NCBI GenBank assembly: GCA_051881315.1
Contig: JBJEPQ010000019.1
Location: 40,604-104,603 of the forward strand
From: CAG-488 sp051881315
GTDB taxonomy: Bacteria; Bacillota; Clostridia; Oscillospirales; Acutalibacteraceae
DNA: 64,000 nucleotides
Direction: 5' to 3'
Position 1 is the first letter of the stretch; each line of letters opens with the position of its first letter. The notes under the pieces were generated by a model that saw only the letters and a program-made list of their open reading frames with translations, did no database searches and was not told where the DNA came from. The position numbers were made by a program, and so were the translations under genes. Shown here piece after piece: positions 34,041 through 43,116 of this stretch.

Positions 34041-37000
34041 TTAAAAAACAAAATCACTTTGCCAGACATCAACATCAAAGTCCTGAAAAACATCTTTCAG
34101 ACGGTTATGGACGTCCATTTTGGTAACTCCCTTTTTGAGAATAACCTGTAAAAATCCGCCGCCGCCTGCGCCGACGATCATCTTTGCATCGGCAAGATCG
34201 TCAATGGTCATAATGATCTGGTCAATAAGGGTGTTTGTACTGCCCTCGTCGATCATCTTTGAAAGTCCCCAGTGATCGTTAAGCAGTTTTGCAAATTCGT
34301 CAACATCGCCTCTCTCAAGCGCAAAACGCATAAGAGCCGCAACCTTCTGAATTTCGCTGTGAGCCTTCAGGCTTTTCGGCTCGTTGCCGACATATCCGCC
34401 GACAACATCACGAAGCAGGTTTCTTGCCAATCGCCGCTGACCTGTATAAATAACCGCAAAGCGTTCGGAAAGCTCCTTTTTAGTCTGTTCGTCCAATTTA
34501 ACATGCTCAACATTTATTTGCTGATTGATGCCGGGCGAGGAGGTTATGAACTTAATGCCCGGAGTGACGCCGCCGACCTGATCCTGCCAGCCGCCGCCCG
34601 TGGACATAATCTGTTCCATTGCGAGCACGGTTGCATAGAGCGCATCGTCATCATATTCAATGCCAGTGAACTCGAAAACCGCCTTGACTGCCGCCGCCGA
34701 GAGGATTGACGAGGTGCCGAGTCCCGAACCCTTGGGCACATTTGTGACCTCGGAGTGCATCTCAAATCCGCCGCCGAGACGGTTGAGAATCGCTTCAAGA
34801 CTGCCGCCCTCTTTCGGAATGATACCGCAGGCAAGCAGACAAGCCTTCTGCAAAGCAAAGGGATCAAACGGATCGCCCGTATTTTGCAGGGGAGCGATGG
34901 TGTCAAATTCGCCGTGTACGTCCATATCACGGCTGTCAAAAATGATCTTGCGATCGGGAATTTTAACAAGTCTGACCTCAACGGGAAGCTCTCCGTTGAG
35001 GGAGATCGCCGCATTGAGCACCACTCCGCCCCGTTCAAGACAGTGAGGACAGGTATCTGTCCAGCCGCCGCCCCAGTTCACTCGAAGCGGAAGCTTGACC
35101 ACCGTTTCGTCGGAGACTATGCGGCAGGAGTCGTTGTAGCGAAGTCCCTTCATAGTTGAATTGAGTACCGTGTCGGCTATCGTGCTAAAGCAGTTGCCGA
35201 CATATTTTTCGTCGTTCAGCGCAACGCCGAGATAGTAGTAAAGCCTGATCGCATAGGAAAAATCGGACAGCTTTGAAGTATCGAGCTTTTTAAGCTCCCT
35301 TTCAAGCCATTTCGACTGTATGGGAGTCAGAGTGTCGGAATTAAGTATACCTGCACAGTCACAGGCAGGCTTGCCGTCAAGAATGTAGGTTTTCAGCTCA
35401 TCCATTCGGACAAGCTCCTCCATACGCTTTGTCCAGTCGATAATCGCCTGCGGATCGGCATCGTTAAAGCCCGAACACAGAGATTTTCTTGAGGCTTCAA
35501 GCCACGAAGCCTTGTCACCCTTGCCGCTGACTATCATATCGTAAAGAGTGAGCGCCGAAGCGACAGCTTCCTTTATAGTGTCACATTCGGGATAAAGGGC
35601 GGCGTTCCAGAGCGTGTGTCCGTCACCGTCGTTCCAGATGTCCTTGTCGGAAATTCCGAGCTGTTTTACAATTTCATCAAGCTCTCTGCCGAAAAGCAGA
35701 GAATTTTTCGGATTGTCGTGAACGTCCATAATTCGACAGACAAATCTTCCGTCGGTCTGTTTCAGACCGTGCAGGAGGACGTTGTCGGGGATTTTCTCAT
35801 CGTGAATGTCGATAAAGCTGATATAGCAATTCCTGCCTATTTTCGCCTCTGAGTGAACGTAGGACACCTCTAAGTAGGTTGAATCTCCGACTTCTGCTCC
35901 CTCCGAGAGAACGGAATTGTAGCCAGCGATGTCGGGGCAGGGAATACTGCTGTTAATCTGTTTTTTCCAGCCGAGAGTTTTGTATTCTTCAACGCCGCTG
36001 TTCATCAGCTTCATTATTTCGGAAATCGAGCCGAAATGAATGAAACGTGCAGGGGAGAGGTTGAGAAGCTTCATATTAAACTGACCGATAGCCTCGAAAA
36101 GTGCCTTTCTCGCAAGGCTCAACTCGGGACAAAAACTGCCGTCGGGAGCCTGAGTATAAAAATCGTCCAGAGTGGAGCTTTCCGCAAGGCAGTAGGCGAT
36201 ATCGCCGTAAAGCGAAAGACGGGCCTTGTCGTTGACCATCACATCGTATTTTTCATCGGTATCGACCGTGCCGTAGAGCTTATCCAAAACCTTGGGACTG
36301 AGCCACAGAACGCCCGTGTCGATACTGCACTTGTTTCTTTCGTCAACCGCACCCTCTGCCGTCAGGGTTTCAATCGGCTGTTTATGCAGGAATTTTTTAA
36401 CGTTTCCGCGTTCGCTTTTAATGTAAACACCGTGATTTTTTGCTGTCTCGGCGTCCTCCTTGAAGCTGATTACAGCGGCGTCGGACGAGCCGAAATCGCA
36501 CATCAGCGGATTGAAAAGCAGGGTAACGTCGCCTGAAAGAAGAAGCATACCGTTCTTGAGCCTGCCGGGAACGCTCGCCATTGTCACCATAAACATATCG
36601 AAAAGCGTTGCGGGAAAGCCGTCAAAGGCGGTCGGAATGGGGCTGAACAGCTTGCCGAGTGCGCTGTACTGCGGAGTTCGTGAGCTGTTGCCGCCTGCGT
36701 GGATAACCATAATCCTCTTTTCCGAGAAATCGCCGTATTTATTCTTTAATTCACGAATGACCGAAAGCGTGGAGCCTGCCGAGCCGACACGCTTGTTGTC
36801 CCTGTCGGGAACAATGAGAAAATCGGTGAACGAAGGTACTCTGCCGAGGGATCTCCGATATTCGATTTGCTTGCGGTATCCGTCAGCCTGTGCCGTGTTG
36901 CTTGCCGTAATAACAATACAGTCCCAGTGGGGAAAATTCGGATTGCTGACCGAACGGTCAAAGTCGGCTTGAGAATCAAGCAAAGACTGCTGTAAGAACA

Positions 37001-37052
37001 GCGATATCATAGCGTTGTTTGTCAATTTGTTTGAAAAAACGTTGTCAGACAT
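34041..37052 (-). CDS. fkp: FKP-type bifunctional L-fucokinase/GDP-fucose pyrophosphorylase
   Basis: A 1003-aa enzyme making GDP-L-fucose from free L-fucose by kinase then guanylyltransferase steps. The N-terminal half is the fucose-1-phosphate guanylyltransferase region, with IHAGGNSSRTPQYSALGK, LFSPIP and LLLSGDV. The C-terminal half is a GHMP kinase with PLRVNWGGGWTDTCPH and the phosphate loop PKGSGLGTSSILSAA, ending in a GHMP C-domain (VGAGGGGFLQVIL). Length and order match Bacteroides Fkp and plant FKGP. AAAGGAGG precedes the ATG. It is the last gene of the polysaccharide operon. A heptose kinase/nucleotidyltransferase is the main alternative. Confidence 0.85.
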   Translation of the reverse strand: MSDNVFSNKLTNNAMISLFLQQSLLDSQADFDRSVSNPNFPHWDCIVITASNTAQADGYRKQIEYRRSLGRVPSFTDFLIVPDRDNKRVGSAGSTLSVIRELKNKYGDFSEKRIMVIHAGGNSSRTPQYSALGKLFSPIPTAFDGFPATLFDMFMVTMASVPGRLKNGMLLLSGDVTLLFNPLMCDFGSSDAAVISFKEDAETAKNHGVYIKSERGNVKKFLHKQPIETLTAEGAVDERNKCSIDTGVLWLSPKVLDKLYGTVDTDEKYDVMVNDKARLSLYGDIAYCLAESSTLDDFYTQAPDGSFCPELSLARKALFEAIGQFNMKLLNLSPARFIHFGSISEIMKLMNSGVEEYKTLGWKKQINSSIPCPDIAGYNSVLSEGAEVGDSTYLEVSYVHSEAKIGRNCYISFIDIHDEKIPDNVLLHGLKQTDGRFVCRIMDVHDNPKNSLLFGRELDEIVKQLGISDKDIWNDGDGHTLWNAALYPECDTIKEAVASALTLYDMIVSGKGDKASWLEASRKSLCSGFNDADPQAIIDWTKRMEELVRMDELKTYILDGKPACDCAGILNSDTLTPIQSKWLERELKKLDTSKLSDFSYAIRLYYYLGVALNDEKYVGNCFSTIADTVLNSTMKGLRYNDSCRIVSDETVVKLPLRVNWGGGWTDTCPHCLERGGVVLNAAISLNGELPVEVRLVKIPDRKIIFDSRDMDVHGEFDTIAPLQNTGDPFDPFALQKACLLACGIIPKEGGSLEAILNRLGGGFEMHSEVTNVPKGSGLGTSSILSAAAVKAVFEFTGIEYDDDALYATVLAMEQIMSTGGGWQDQVGGVTPGIKFITSSPGINQQINVEHVKLDEQTKKELSERFAVIYTGQRRLARNLLRDVVGGYVGNEPKSLKAHSEIQKVAALMRFALERGDVDEFAKLLNDHWGLSKMIDEGSTNTLIDQIIMTIDDLADAKMIVGAGGGGFLQVILKKGVTKMDVHNRLKDVFQDFDVDVWQSDFVF

Positions 37053-37076
37053 CGGAAAACCTCCTTTGTGATCTAA

Positions 37077-38594
37077 TCAGCCGATATGAGATTTGAGTTT
37101 ATTTAGTTTACTTTTGAAGATTGCCTTTTCCGTCTTGTTAGCTCCGAAGCTGAGCATACAAACAGCGAGTACGCCGCAGAATACAACGCCTCCAACAATC
37201 AGCGAAAGATAGTTATTTGAGATGAAATAGGACGCCGCTCCGCCGCATACGCAGGCGATCAGCATAGCAGGGAGAAGTCCCTTGAAGGACTGACCGAAAA
37301 GATATATGACATCAATATGAATACTCTTTTTGTAGTAAATATTCATAAGAATGATCTGTCCGATGGTGGTGAAGACAGCCGTTGCCGCCGCCGCACCGAT
37401 CATTCCCCAGTATTTGATCCACCAGATTGTAAGCAGAATGTTTCCGACTGCCGTTATGCCGAGGCAGATCGAGCGGACGTGTCTCTTGCGCAGAACGTCA
37501 AGGACATTGACGATAATTCCGTTCGACATATTGACGAACATCGGCACCATAATGATAATTGCGATCAGCCACGCTTCAAGGTAATCCTTGCCGTAGACGA
37601 CCGAGATAAACGGTCTGCCGACAGCAATAAATCCGAACAGGACAAGACCGCCGACGATTACGACAAGACGGCACGGCTGTACAAGAGTTTTGGTAAGCTC
37701 TGCGCCCTCCTTGCCCTCACGCATATTCCTTGCGACCTGCGGCATATACATTGAGATCGGCATGGTTGTAAGTGCGGAGAAGGTCGAAAAAATATACATT
37801 GCGACCGAGTAGACCGAAACCGCCTCGGGCGACATTGCGATACCGATAACGAATTTGTCCACGTTGTTGTTCGCCATATTGACTATCGTCTGCAAAAACA
37901 TTGCGAGTGCCAGCGGCAAGATCTGACGGAAAATTCCGTAATTAAAATATCTGAATGTAAAACGTGCTTTAAGCTTTATTATGCAATAGCAGATAGTGAA
38001 GATGAAAATACATATCGTCAGCACCGTGTCGATCGTGACAAGTACGATTGCGCTGTGCTTTACAATAAGAAGTGCAATCACAAGAATTGAACGGATTATT
38101 AGGTAGGTCAGAGAAACGATTGAGCCGAGGCTGTATTTTTCAAATCCGAGGACAACTCCGTTGAGCGTCTGAACAAGGAAATTGAAAACAAGCTTCACGG
38201 CGGAAATAATGAAAATTATTTTTCCCGTTTCAATCTGTTCGGGAGTCAGAGCTTTTTTGTAGATCGTGCCGATCAGCATATAAAAAACGAACACACCGAT
38301 ACAGATAATAAAGATGAGAATACAGGTCACGGTCCATACCGTTGAAATATTCTTTTTGATATCCTCGTTTTCCGTACCGTCCTTTTTGCACAGGGAGATG
38401 TTCCTCGTCATTATCGTGCCCGTGCCGAACTCGAACAGGGTGAGATAGGTCAGGAACGAGGTCATAGTCTGATAAACGCCGTAGTCGGTCTTGCCGAGCA
38501 TTCTCAGCACGAATGCCGACATAAAGAAACCGATAACGGTGTTCAGTATTGTATAGATGTAGGAAATTGCAATTCCTCTGCCTCTGCGATTCAT
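37077..38594 (-). CDS. Polysaccharide repeat-unit flippase (Wzx-like)
   Basis: A 505-aa polytopic protein with about 12-14 membrane segments, of the Wzx/RfbX branch of the MOP superfamily. The N-terminus FVLRMLGKTDYGVYQTMTSFLTYL (quoted partly: LRMLGKTDYGVYQ) is typical of flippases that move undecaprenyl-linked oligosaccharides outward. It overlaps the preceding gene's stop by one base (TAATG). With the Wzy-like polymerase and Wzz-type regulators it supports a Wzx/Wzy-dependent polymer. Confidence 0.88.
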   Translation of the reverse strand: MNRRGRGIAISYIYTILNTVIGFFMSAFVLRMLGKTDYGVYQTMTSFLTYLTLFEFGTGTIMTRNISLCKKDGTENEDIKKNISTVWTVTCILIFIICIGVFVFYMLIGTIYKKALTPEQIETGKIIFIISAVKLVFNFLVQTLNGVVLGFEKYSLGSIVSLTYLIIRSILVIALLIVKHSAIVLVTIDTVLTICIFIFTICYCIIKLKARFTFRYFNYGIFRQILPLALAMFLQTIVNMANNNVDKFVIGIAMSPEAVSVYSVAMYIFSTFSALTTMPISMYMPQVARNMREGKEGAELTKTLVQPCRLVVIVGGLVLFGFIAVGRPFISVVYGKDYLEAWLIAIIIMVPMFVNMSNGIIVNVLDVLRKRHVRSICLGITAVGNILLTIWWIKYWGMIGAAAATAVFTTIGQIILMNIYYKKSIHIDVIYLFGQSFKGLLPAMLIACVCGGAASYFISNNYLSLIVGGVVFCGVLAVCMLSFGANKTEKAIFKSKLNKLKSHIG

Positions 38595-39757
38595 TATTTG
38601 TCTCCGATCTTGCGCTTAATTCTCCGATATTTTCCGACTGCCCTTGTGAAAAGCGTCTGACGGTCAGCCGCCGTTCTCAGAAGAGCCGCCGCAGGTGATT
38701 TGCCGAAATTGTCAAAGAAATAATCTCGGTTGAAATTGTAGTCGGTCTGTATATACATGGATTGGTTTTCACGAAGTGCGTCGTTTTTTTCTATTTCTAA
38801 CGTTTCTGTATCAGTTAAGCTGTCAAAAAATTCTGCACCCTTTTCGCTGTTGATGAACGTGAGAGTTATGCCCGTATTGTCGTTCATTTCGGGAGCCGAT
38901 TTTTCGCATCCCCAGAAATCCGCCATTGTGAAATCGGATATTCTTTCCAACCTGCGAAACGGACAACTGTAACAGCTTTTTCTGATCGTCACACTGCGGA
39001 CGAACGCCCTCATATACGGATTTTCAGTCACTATAACGGTGAAATCCCTGCCGTTTTCAAACCGGGCGGAAAAGGAATATTTTTTCCATCCGCTGACCTT
39101 GTTTCGGAAATTTACCGAGCTGACAGGACTGCCGTTTTCTTTTTCCAACTCAGCGAGATAACTGCGCCAGACCTCGGGGGAGGGAACTCCGTGACAGATC
39201 ATATCCGCAGTCAGGAGATTTTCGTAATCTTTTCTGAGGAAGCTTTTGAGTCCCTCGACCTGACAGGGTGTGCCCGAAAAAAGAACCAAGCGGCCGTCTT
39301 TCAGCTTGCTTTTTATTTCACGGAAAAGCTCCCGGTCGTTTTCGCACTGAATGTATTTTGAGCCGCGCAGAAGCCTAAGCTCCTCGGCGGTTTCAATTCC
39401 GATGTGGCGCACCTTTTTAAAGTCGGGAGAAAAAGCCGCACCGTAAACTATGCCGCCGCTTTCAATAACCTTTGAGGCGAGCATGGTGAAAAAGCCGCCC
39501 GATGAGCTGTTAAGTCGAATTTGTTCGTCCTTTGTCCTTACGGCAACAATTCTCTTTGCCTGCGAACGCTGACCTGAATTGTTTGTGACGGGGCAGACGT
39601 TGGCGCACATTCCGCAATTAACGCAAAGCCCGGTATTGATTTCGGGATAGCGGAAGCCCTCCGAATCGGGTTTCATATCAACGGCGTTATGAGGACAGAT
39701 TGCCGAACAGGCGGCACAACCCGTACAGTTTTTCGGTACTTTTATCACACTGCTCAT
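38594..39757 (-). CDS. Ferredoxin-domain F420H2 dehydrogenase beta-subunit-like protein
   Basis: A 387-aa protein. The N-terminal double [4Fe-4S] ferredoxin has CTGCAACSAICP and CVNCGMCANVCP within residues 9-56. The FrhB/FpoF-type C-terminal domain contains NSSSGGFFTMLA, SGTPCQVEGLKSFL, HGVPSPEVWRSYL and a CYSCPFRR cysteine cluster. Such proteins recur beside polysaccharide pyruvyl transferases in surface-glycan loci; their reaction there is not established, though a flavin/Fe-S redox step is likely. The ATG at 39757 is taken, with AAAGGT upstream; a longer frame would overlap the previous gene. Confidence 0.82.
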   Translation of the reverse strand: MSSVIKVPKNCTGCAACSAICPHNAVDMKPDSEGFRYPEINTGLCVNCGMCANVCPVTNNSGQRSQAKRIVAVRTKDEQIRLNSSSGGFFTMLASKVIESGGIVYGAAFSPDFKKVRHIGIETAEELRLLRGSKYIQCENDRELFREIKSKLKDGRLVLFSGTPCQVEGLKSFLRKDYENLLTADMICHGVPSPEVWRSYLAELEKENGSPVSSVNFRNKVSGWKKYSFSARFENGRDFTVIVTENPYMRAFVRSVTIRKSCYSCPFRRLERISDFTMADFWGCEKSAPEMNDNTGITLTFINSEKGAEFFDSLTDTETLEIEKNDALRENQSMYIQTDYNFNRDYFFDNFGKSPAAALLRTAADRQTLFTRAVGKYRRIKRKIGDK

Positions 39758-39761
39758 CTTT

Positions 39762-40946
39762 TTACCTTTCGTTGAAAACAATAAGATCCTCAGCGGCACT
39801 TTCCGCCTTCCTTTGATATTCGGGAATTACCTTTTCAAGTCTTGCACGGATTTCTTCCCTGTTATTTTGAATAAATTTAAATCCGTCAAACACCTCGTCT
39901 GAGCTTTTCAGCTCCTGAACGGGCAGAACGTAACCCTTGTAATCTCCGAAAAGATCGGTTGCAATTCCCTTTGCCTTGACAGAGTAGCCGAGCACAAGAG
40001 TCGGGACAAGGCTTGAATATGCGGCGATCGAAGCGTGAGTTCTTGCCGCAACAAATATTGAACATTTTGAAATGATATATTTAAGCTGATTGCAGTTGTA
40101 ATCTTCCTTGAGTATTCTTACACGGTCGTTATCGGAAAAACGTTCCTTAATCATATTGAGCGGCTCGTAATCCCTCTCCTTGAAATCGTTCATAAAAACG
40201 TGGGGGACGAGCATAACGTTCATATCCGTATTTCTGAGAACATCGTCAACAATTTTTATACAGCCGTCAACGGCAAGCATGTGATTGGGATTTTCCTCCA
40301 TTGCAATGGGGCTGAGGTTTATTCCGACTGCACCGTTTTTCCACCAGTCCTCGTCCGTTTCGACCGCTTCGGGCGCAAGTGTAAAGGCAGGATCGGCGGT
40401 CAGAAACAGCTTCTCTTTGTCAAAGCCTGCCTTTAAAAGAATATCATAGGTGAGCTTCTCTCTGATATAAAGCTTGTCATATGCTTTGAGTGTTTCGGTT
40501 ATCCTTGCGTTATTTACCGAGCTTTCCTCAATGGAAGCCGCCCAGAGCACAACGGGTATGCCGAGCTTTTTGCACCAATGGATAAGCGACTCGTTTTCGA
40601 GCGACACGCCGTAGCAGTAGGTGTCGCCGCCGATGTGTACCATAACGTTGCCGTCTGCGGCTTTTAAAAGCTCTCCCTGCTTGACTTTCTCATAGGGAAA
40701 GGTGTTGTGAAAGATCTTGTTCCAGCCTGCCTTGAAAAGAAGCTCAGGCTTGCTGTCGCATCTGCGGTACATCAGCGTTTCGTCAATATATTTGCGGTTT
40801 TGATTTTCTGCAAATTCATATTCTGTTCTGAATGCGAGAGCGGTTTTGGAGCCGAATTTACGAAACATTGCAGAGGTCGATCTTGCAATCGCTTCACAGC
40901 CTCGGTTTTCACGGCCTGTATATCCACCCATAACAATTTTTTTCAT
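39762..40946 (-). CDS. Polysaccharide pyruvyl transferase family protein
   Basis: A 394-aa enzyme of the CsaB/WcaK-like family that transfers a ketal pyruvate from PEP to sugar residues. The N-terminal GGYTGRENRGCEAIARST is the nucleotide-binding-like loop. A central VHIGGDTYCYG and the C-terminal HASIAAYSSLVPTLVLGYSVKAKGIATDLFG (short part: YSVKAKGIATDLFG) match the family. The ATG at 40946 is used, because the longer frame runs back into the upstream glycosyltransferase. It lies two bases after that gene. A pyruvylated, hence anionic, polymer is expected. Confidence 0.85.
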   Translation of the reverse strand: MKKIVMGGYTGRENRGCEAIARSTSAMFRKFGSKTALAFRTEYEFAENQNRKYIDETLMYRRCDSKPELLFKAGWNKIFHNTFPYEKVKQGELLKAADGNVMVHIGGDTYCYGVSLENESLIHWCKKLGIPVVLWAASIEESSVNNARITETLKAYDKLYIREKLTYDILLKAGFDKEKLFLTADPAFTLAPEAVETDEDWWKNGAVGINLSPIAMEENPNHMLAVDGCIKIVDDVLRNTDMNVMLVPHVFMNDFKERDYEPLNMIKERFSDNDRVRILKEDYNCNQLKYIISKCSIFVAARTHASIAAYSSLVPTLVLGYSVKAKGIATDLFGDYKGYVLPVQELKSSDEVFDGFKFIQNNREEIRARLEKVIPEYQRKAESAAEDLIVFNER

Positions 40947-40948
40947 AA

Positions 40949-42139
40949 TCAGATCTTTCCTTTTAAAAGCAAATATTGTTTCGACTGCGGCACGGGAACG
41001 GCAACGCTGCAAGGTCCGTTATCATAAAGACTGTATGCGTCCTTTCCGGAAAGCAGAGCTTCAGACAGCTCGACCAATCTTTTCGCCGCCACCTGCGGTG
41101 TCCAGCTTTCGCATATTGTACGGTAAGCCTCCTTGCCGCAGCTTCGGCAGAATTCGGGCGAGGAGAGCATGGTGCATAAAGCGGAGTACATTCCGTCAAG
41201 ATCACCGTTTTTGTATATCATTCCGTTTACGCAGTCGTTTATCAGGAACGGCACGGCGCCGATTGCATGGTTAGCGAGCACGGCGCAGCCGCTGTTCATC
41301 GCCTCGTTGAGAACGGCGCCCCAGCCCTCGTTGTAATCGCTTGTGAAAAGGTAGACCGAGGATTTTTCCATAAGTCTTCTGACCTCGTCAGGGGGGAGGG
41401 CACCTGTAAATTCAACACAGCTGTCCAGTCCGCAGTCCTTGACTTTTTGCTTCATCTGAGGCAGAAGCGGTCCTGTTCCGACCATTGTAAGCTTAAAATC
41501 AACCCCGTCTTTTTTCAGCCTCTCCGCCATTTCGATAGCGTGTTCGCTGTGCTTCCAGTCGATAAAACGTCCCGCCCACATAAGGCTGTTCTTTTCCTTG
41601 CCGTCGAGAATGTCATCAAAATCATCGTAGCGGATTATTTCGGGAAAGTAGCCCCATTTAAACATCTTGTCGGGATAAGCGTGTATGAGCTGACAATCCC
41701 TTGCAACATATCCGCCGGCGCAGAGCAGATAGAAATTACACTTTGCGTAACGGGTATGATAATTATAAGAATTTTTCAGCACCCTCGGATCAAGCAGTCG
41801 GTTATATCCCTGCTTGAACAGACGCTCAGAATAGCGGAAGGTAATCTTATCCGTGTTTTCAAGTCGGTTTCTTATCCATTCTGTCGATGAGCCGCCCTGA
41901 ATTACAATGTCCGCTTCGTCGATGAGTTTTTTTGCAAGGCTTGTCTGTTCCCCGCCGTCATAGGGGCAAACGATGAAATCATAAGAATGGTTCATATCCG
42001 CATATCCGAGCTTGAGCCTTTCTTCTGAGATCGGCTCGGTTGTAATAAAACGGTATCCGTCACCCAAAAGCTTCACCATTTCCTTGGAAAAGGTGAGCTG
42101 ATGATGATTCATAAAATTGGATATAAAAACGACTTTCAT
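40949..42139 (-). CDS. GT4-family glycosyltransferase
   Basis: A 396-aa GT-B glycosyltransferase. The donor domain begins at SLMWAGRFIDWKHSEHAIEM and contains the EX7E region YNEGWGAVLNEAMNSG. The N-terminal part starts FISNFMNHHQLTFSKEM, a variant common in clostridial capsule clusters. GAGGT lies before the ATG. Sugar donor and position in the repeat unit are unknown. Confidence 0.86.
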   Translation of the reverse strand: MKVVFISNFMNHHQLTFSKEMVKLLGDGYRFITTEPISEERLKLGYADMNHSYDFIVCPYDGGEQTSLAKKLIDEADIVIQGGSSTEWIRNRLENTDKITFRYSERLFKQGYNRLLDPRVLKNSYNYHTRYAKCNFYLLCAGGYVARDCQLIHAYPDKMFKWGYFPEIIRYDDFDDILDGKEKNSLMWAGRFIDWKHSEHAIEMAERLKKDGVDFKLTMVGTGPLLPQMKQKVKDCGLDSCVEFTGALPPDEVRRLMEKSSVYLFTSDYNEGWGAVLNEAMNSGCAVLANHAIGAVPFLINDCVNGMIYKNGDLDGMYSALCTMLSSPEFCRSCGKEAYRTICESWTPQVAAKRLVELSEALLSGKDAYSLYDNGPCSVAVPVPQSKQYLLLKGKI

Positions 42140-42165
42140 AGCTTTACCTCAAAGGATCATAAAGA

Positions 42166-43116
42166 TCACACACTCGGTTTTGTTATTTTAAATATTTTTT
42201 TGAACAACGCTTTAAGCTTCAGCTTTCCGACCAGAGACCACAAAAAGACCTTGAGAAAATATCCTTTTTCCGCCGCAAAGCTTTTGAGCTTTGACCTTAC
42301 CCTTGTCGGATCGCCCGTGTAGTATCTATACATAAACCACTTGGCTTTTCCCTGGAAGTGAAGTCCGTAAAAGGTGACGGGATTACTGTCTCCCTGCTTA
42401 AAGCCGTATGCTTTACCGTCCTTAATGACAATTTTTTTTCGTTTATTTTTGATTTCAAAGCCCTCGGACTGATTGACCGAATTGTCGAAAAGTCCGTTGT
42501 CAACTATTGTATTTGTGTCGAAAGATTTCTGCGATTTTGCAAACCATTCAAACAGCGTCATATCGCATATTCCGCCGTAGCGTCCGCCCTCGACAAAGTA
42601 TTCGTTGTAGTATTTTTTGATCTGTTCCAGTTTTTCTTCTTCGGCATAGCTGTCGAACATATAGTCGGCAAGGTCGGACACGCTCTTTTTTGTCAGGAAA
42701 GTGTACTGAGGTCCCTGATCCCTGCAAACCGTGATATCAACGCCCTGAAGATAACGTTCACGGTACTCTGTAACGTTGGTATAGAGCAGAACATCGGTGT
42801 CGAGATAGATGAAAGCTTCGATATCCTCACGGGAGTTAAGGTACTCCTTCATCACCATCCAGCGCTGAAAGCAGAAACGCTCGTAGCCGACAGGATTTGG
42901 ACTCATATGAACATAGACTTCGCAGAATTTTTCGGACATTTCTGAATAATCCGAAACCTTGGCGTGAGTGAAGCCTTGATTTTTTACCCAGCTGTTGCTC
43001 TCATCGCCGAGGAGAATAATTTCCGAATCGGGATTGAAGTGCTTCGCCTGATTAAGGGCATAGGCAATGATGTTGCTGTTTCCCGTATGAACAAAGAGTA
43101 TCGGCAGCGGTTTCAT
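42166..43116 (-). CDS. Glycosyltransferase, GT-A-like with DxD motif
   Basis: A 316-aa protein beginning LPILFVHTGNSNIIAYALNQ, with the metal/nucleotide-binding motif FIYLDTDVLL around residue 100 and a central WMVMKEYL segment. This resembles GT-A transferases of capsular loci (GT32/GT8-like style), although no single family is certain. A basic C-terminus (KLKALFKKIFKITK) could attach it to the membrane. Its start overlaps the preceding GT stop by one base. Confidence 0.7.
   Translation of the reverse strand: MKPLPILFVHTGNSNIIAYALNQAKHFNPDSEIILLGDESNSWVKNQGFTHAKVSDYSEMSEKFCEVYVHMSPNPVGYERFCFQRWMVMKEYLNSREDIEAFIYLDTDVLLYTNVTEYRERYLQGVDITVCRDQGPQYTFLTKKSVSDLADYMFDSYAEEEKLEQIKKYYNEYFVEGGRYGGICDMTLFEWFAKSQKSFDTNTIVDNGLFDNSVNQSEGFEIKNKRKKIVIKDGKAYGFKQGDSNPVTFYGLHFQGKAKWFMYRYYTGDPTRVRSKLKSFAAEKGYFLKVFLWSLVGKLKLKALFKKIFKITKPSV

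Noticed and set aside
34272..37000. Several long + strand open frames opposite fkp
   Set aside because: They mirror the codon pattern of the - strand gene, have no ribosome sites and resemble no family.
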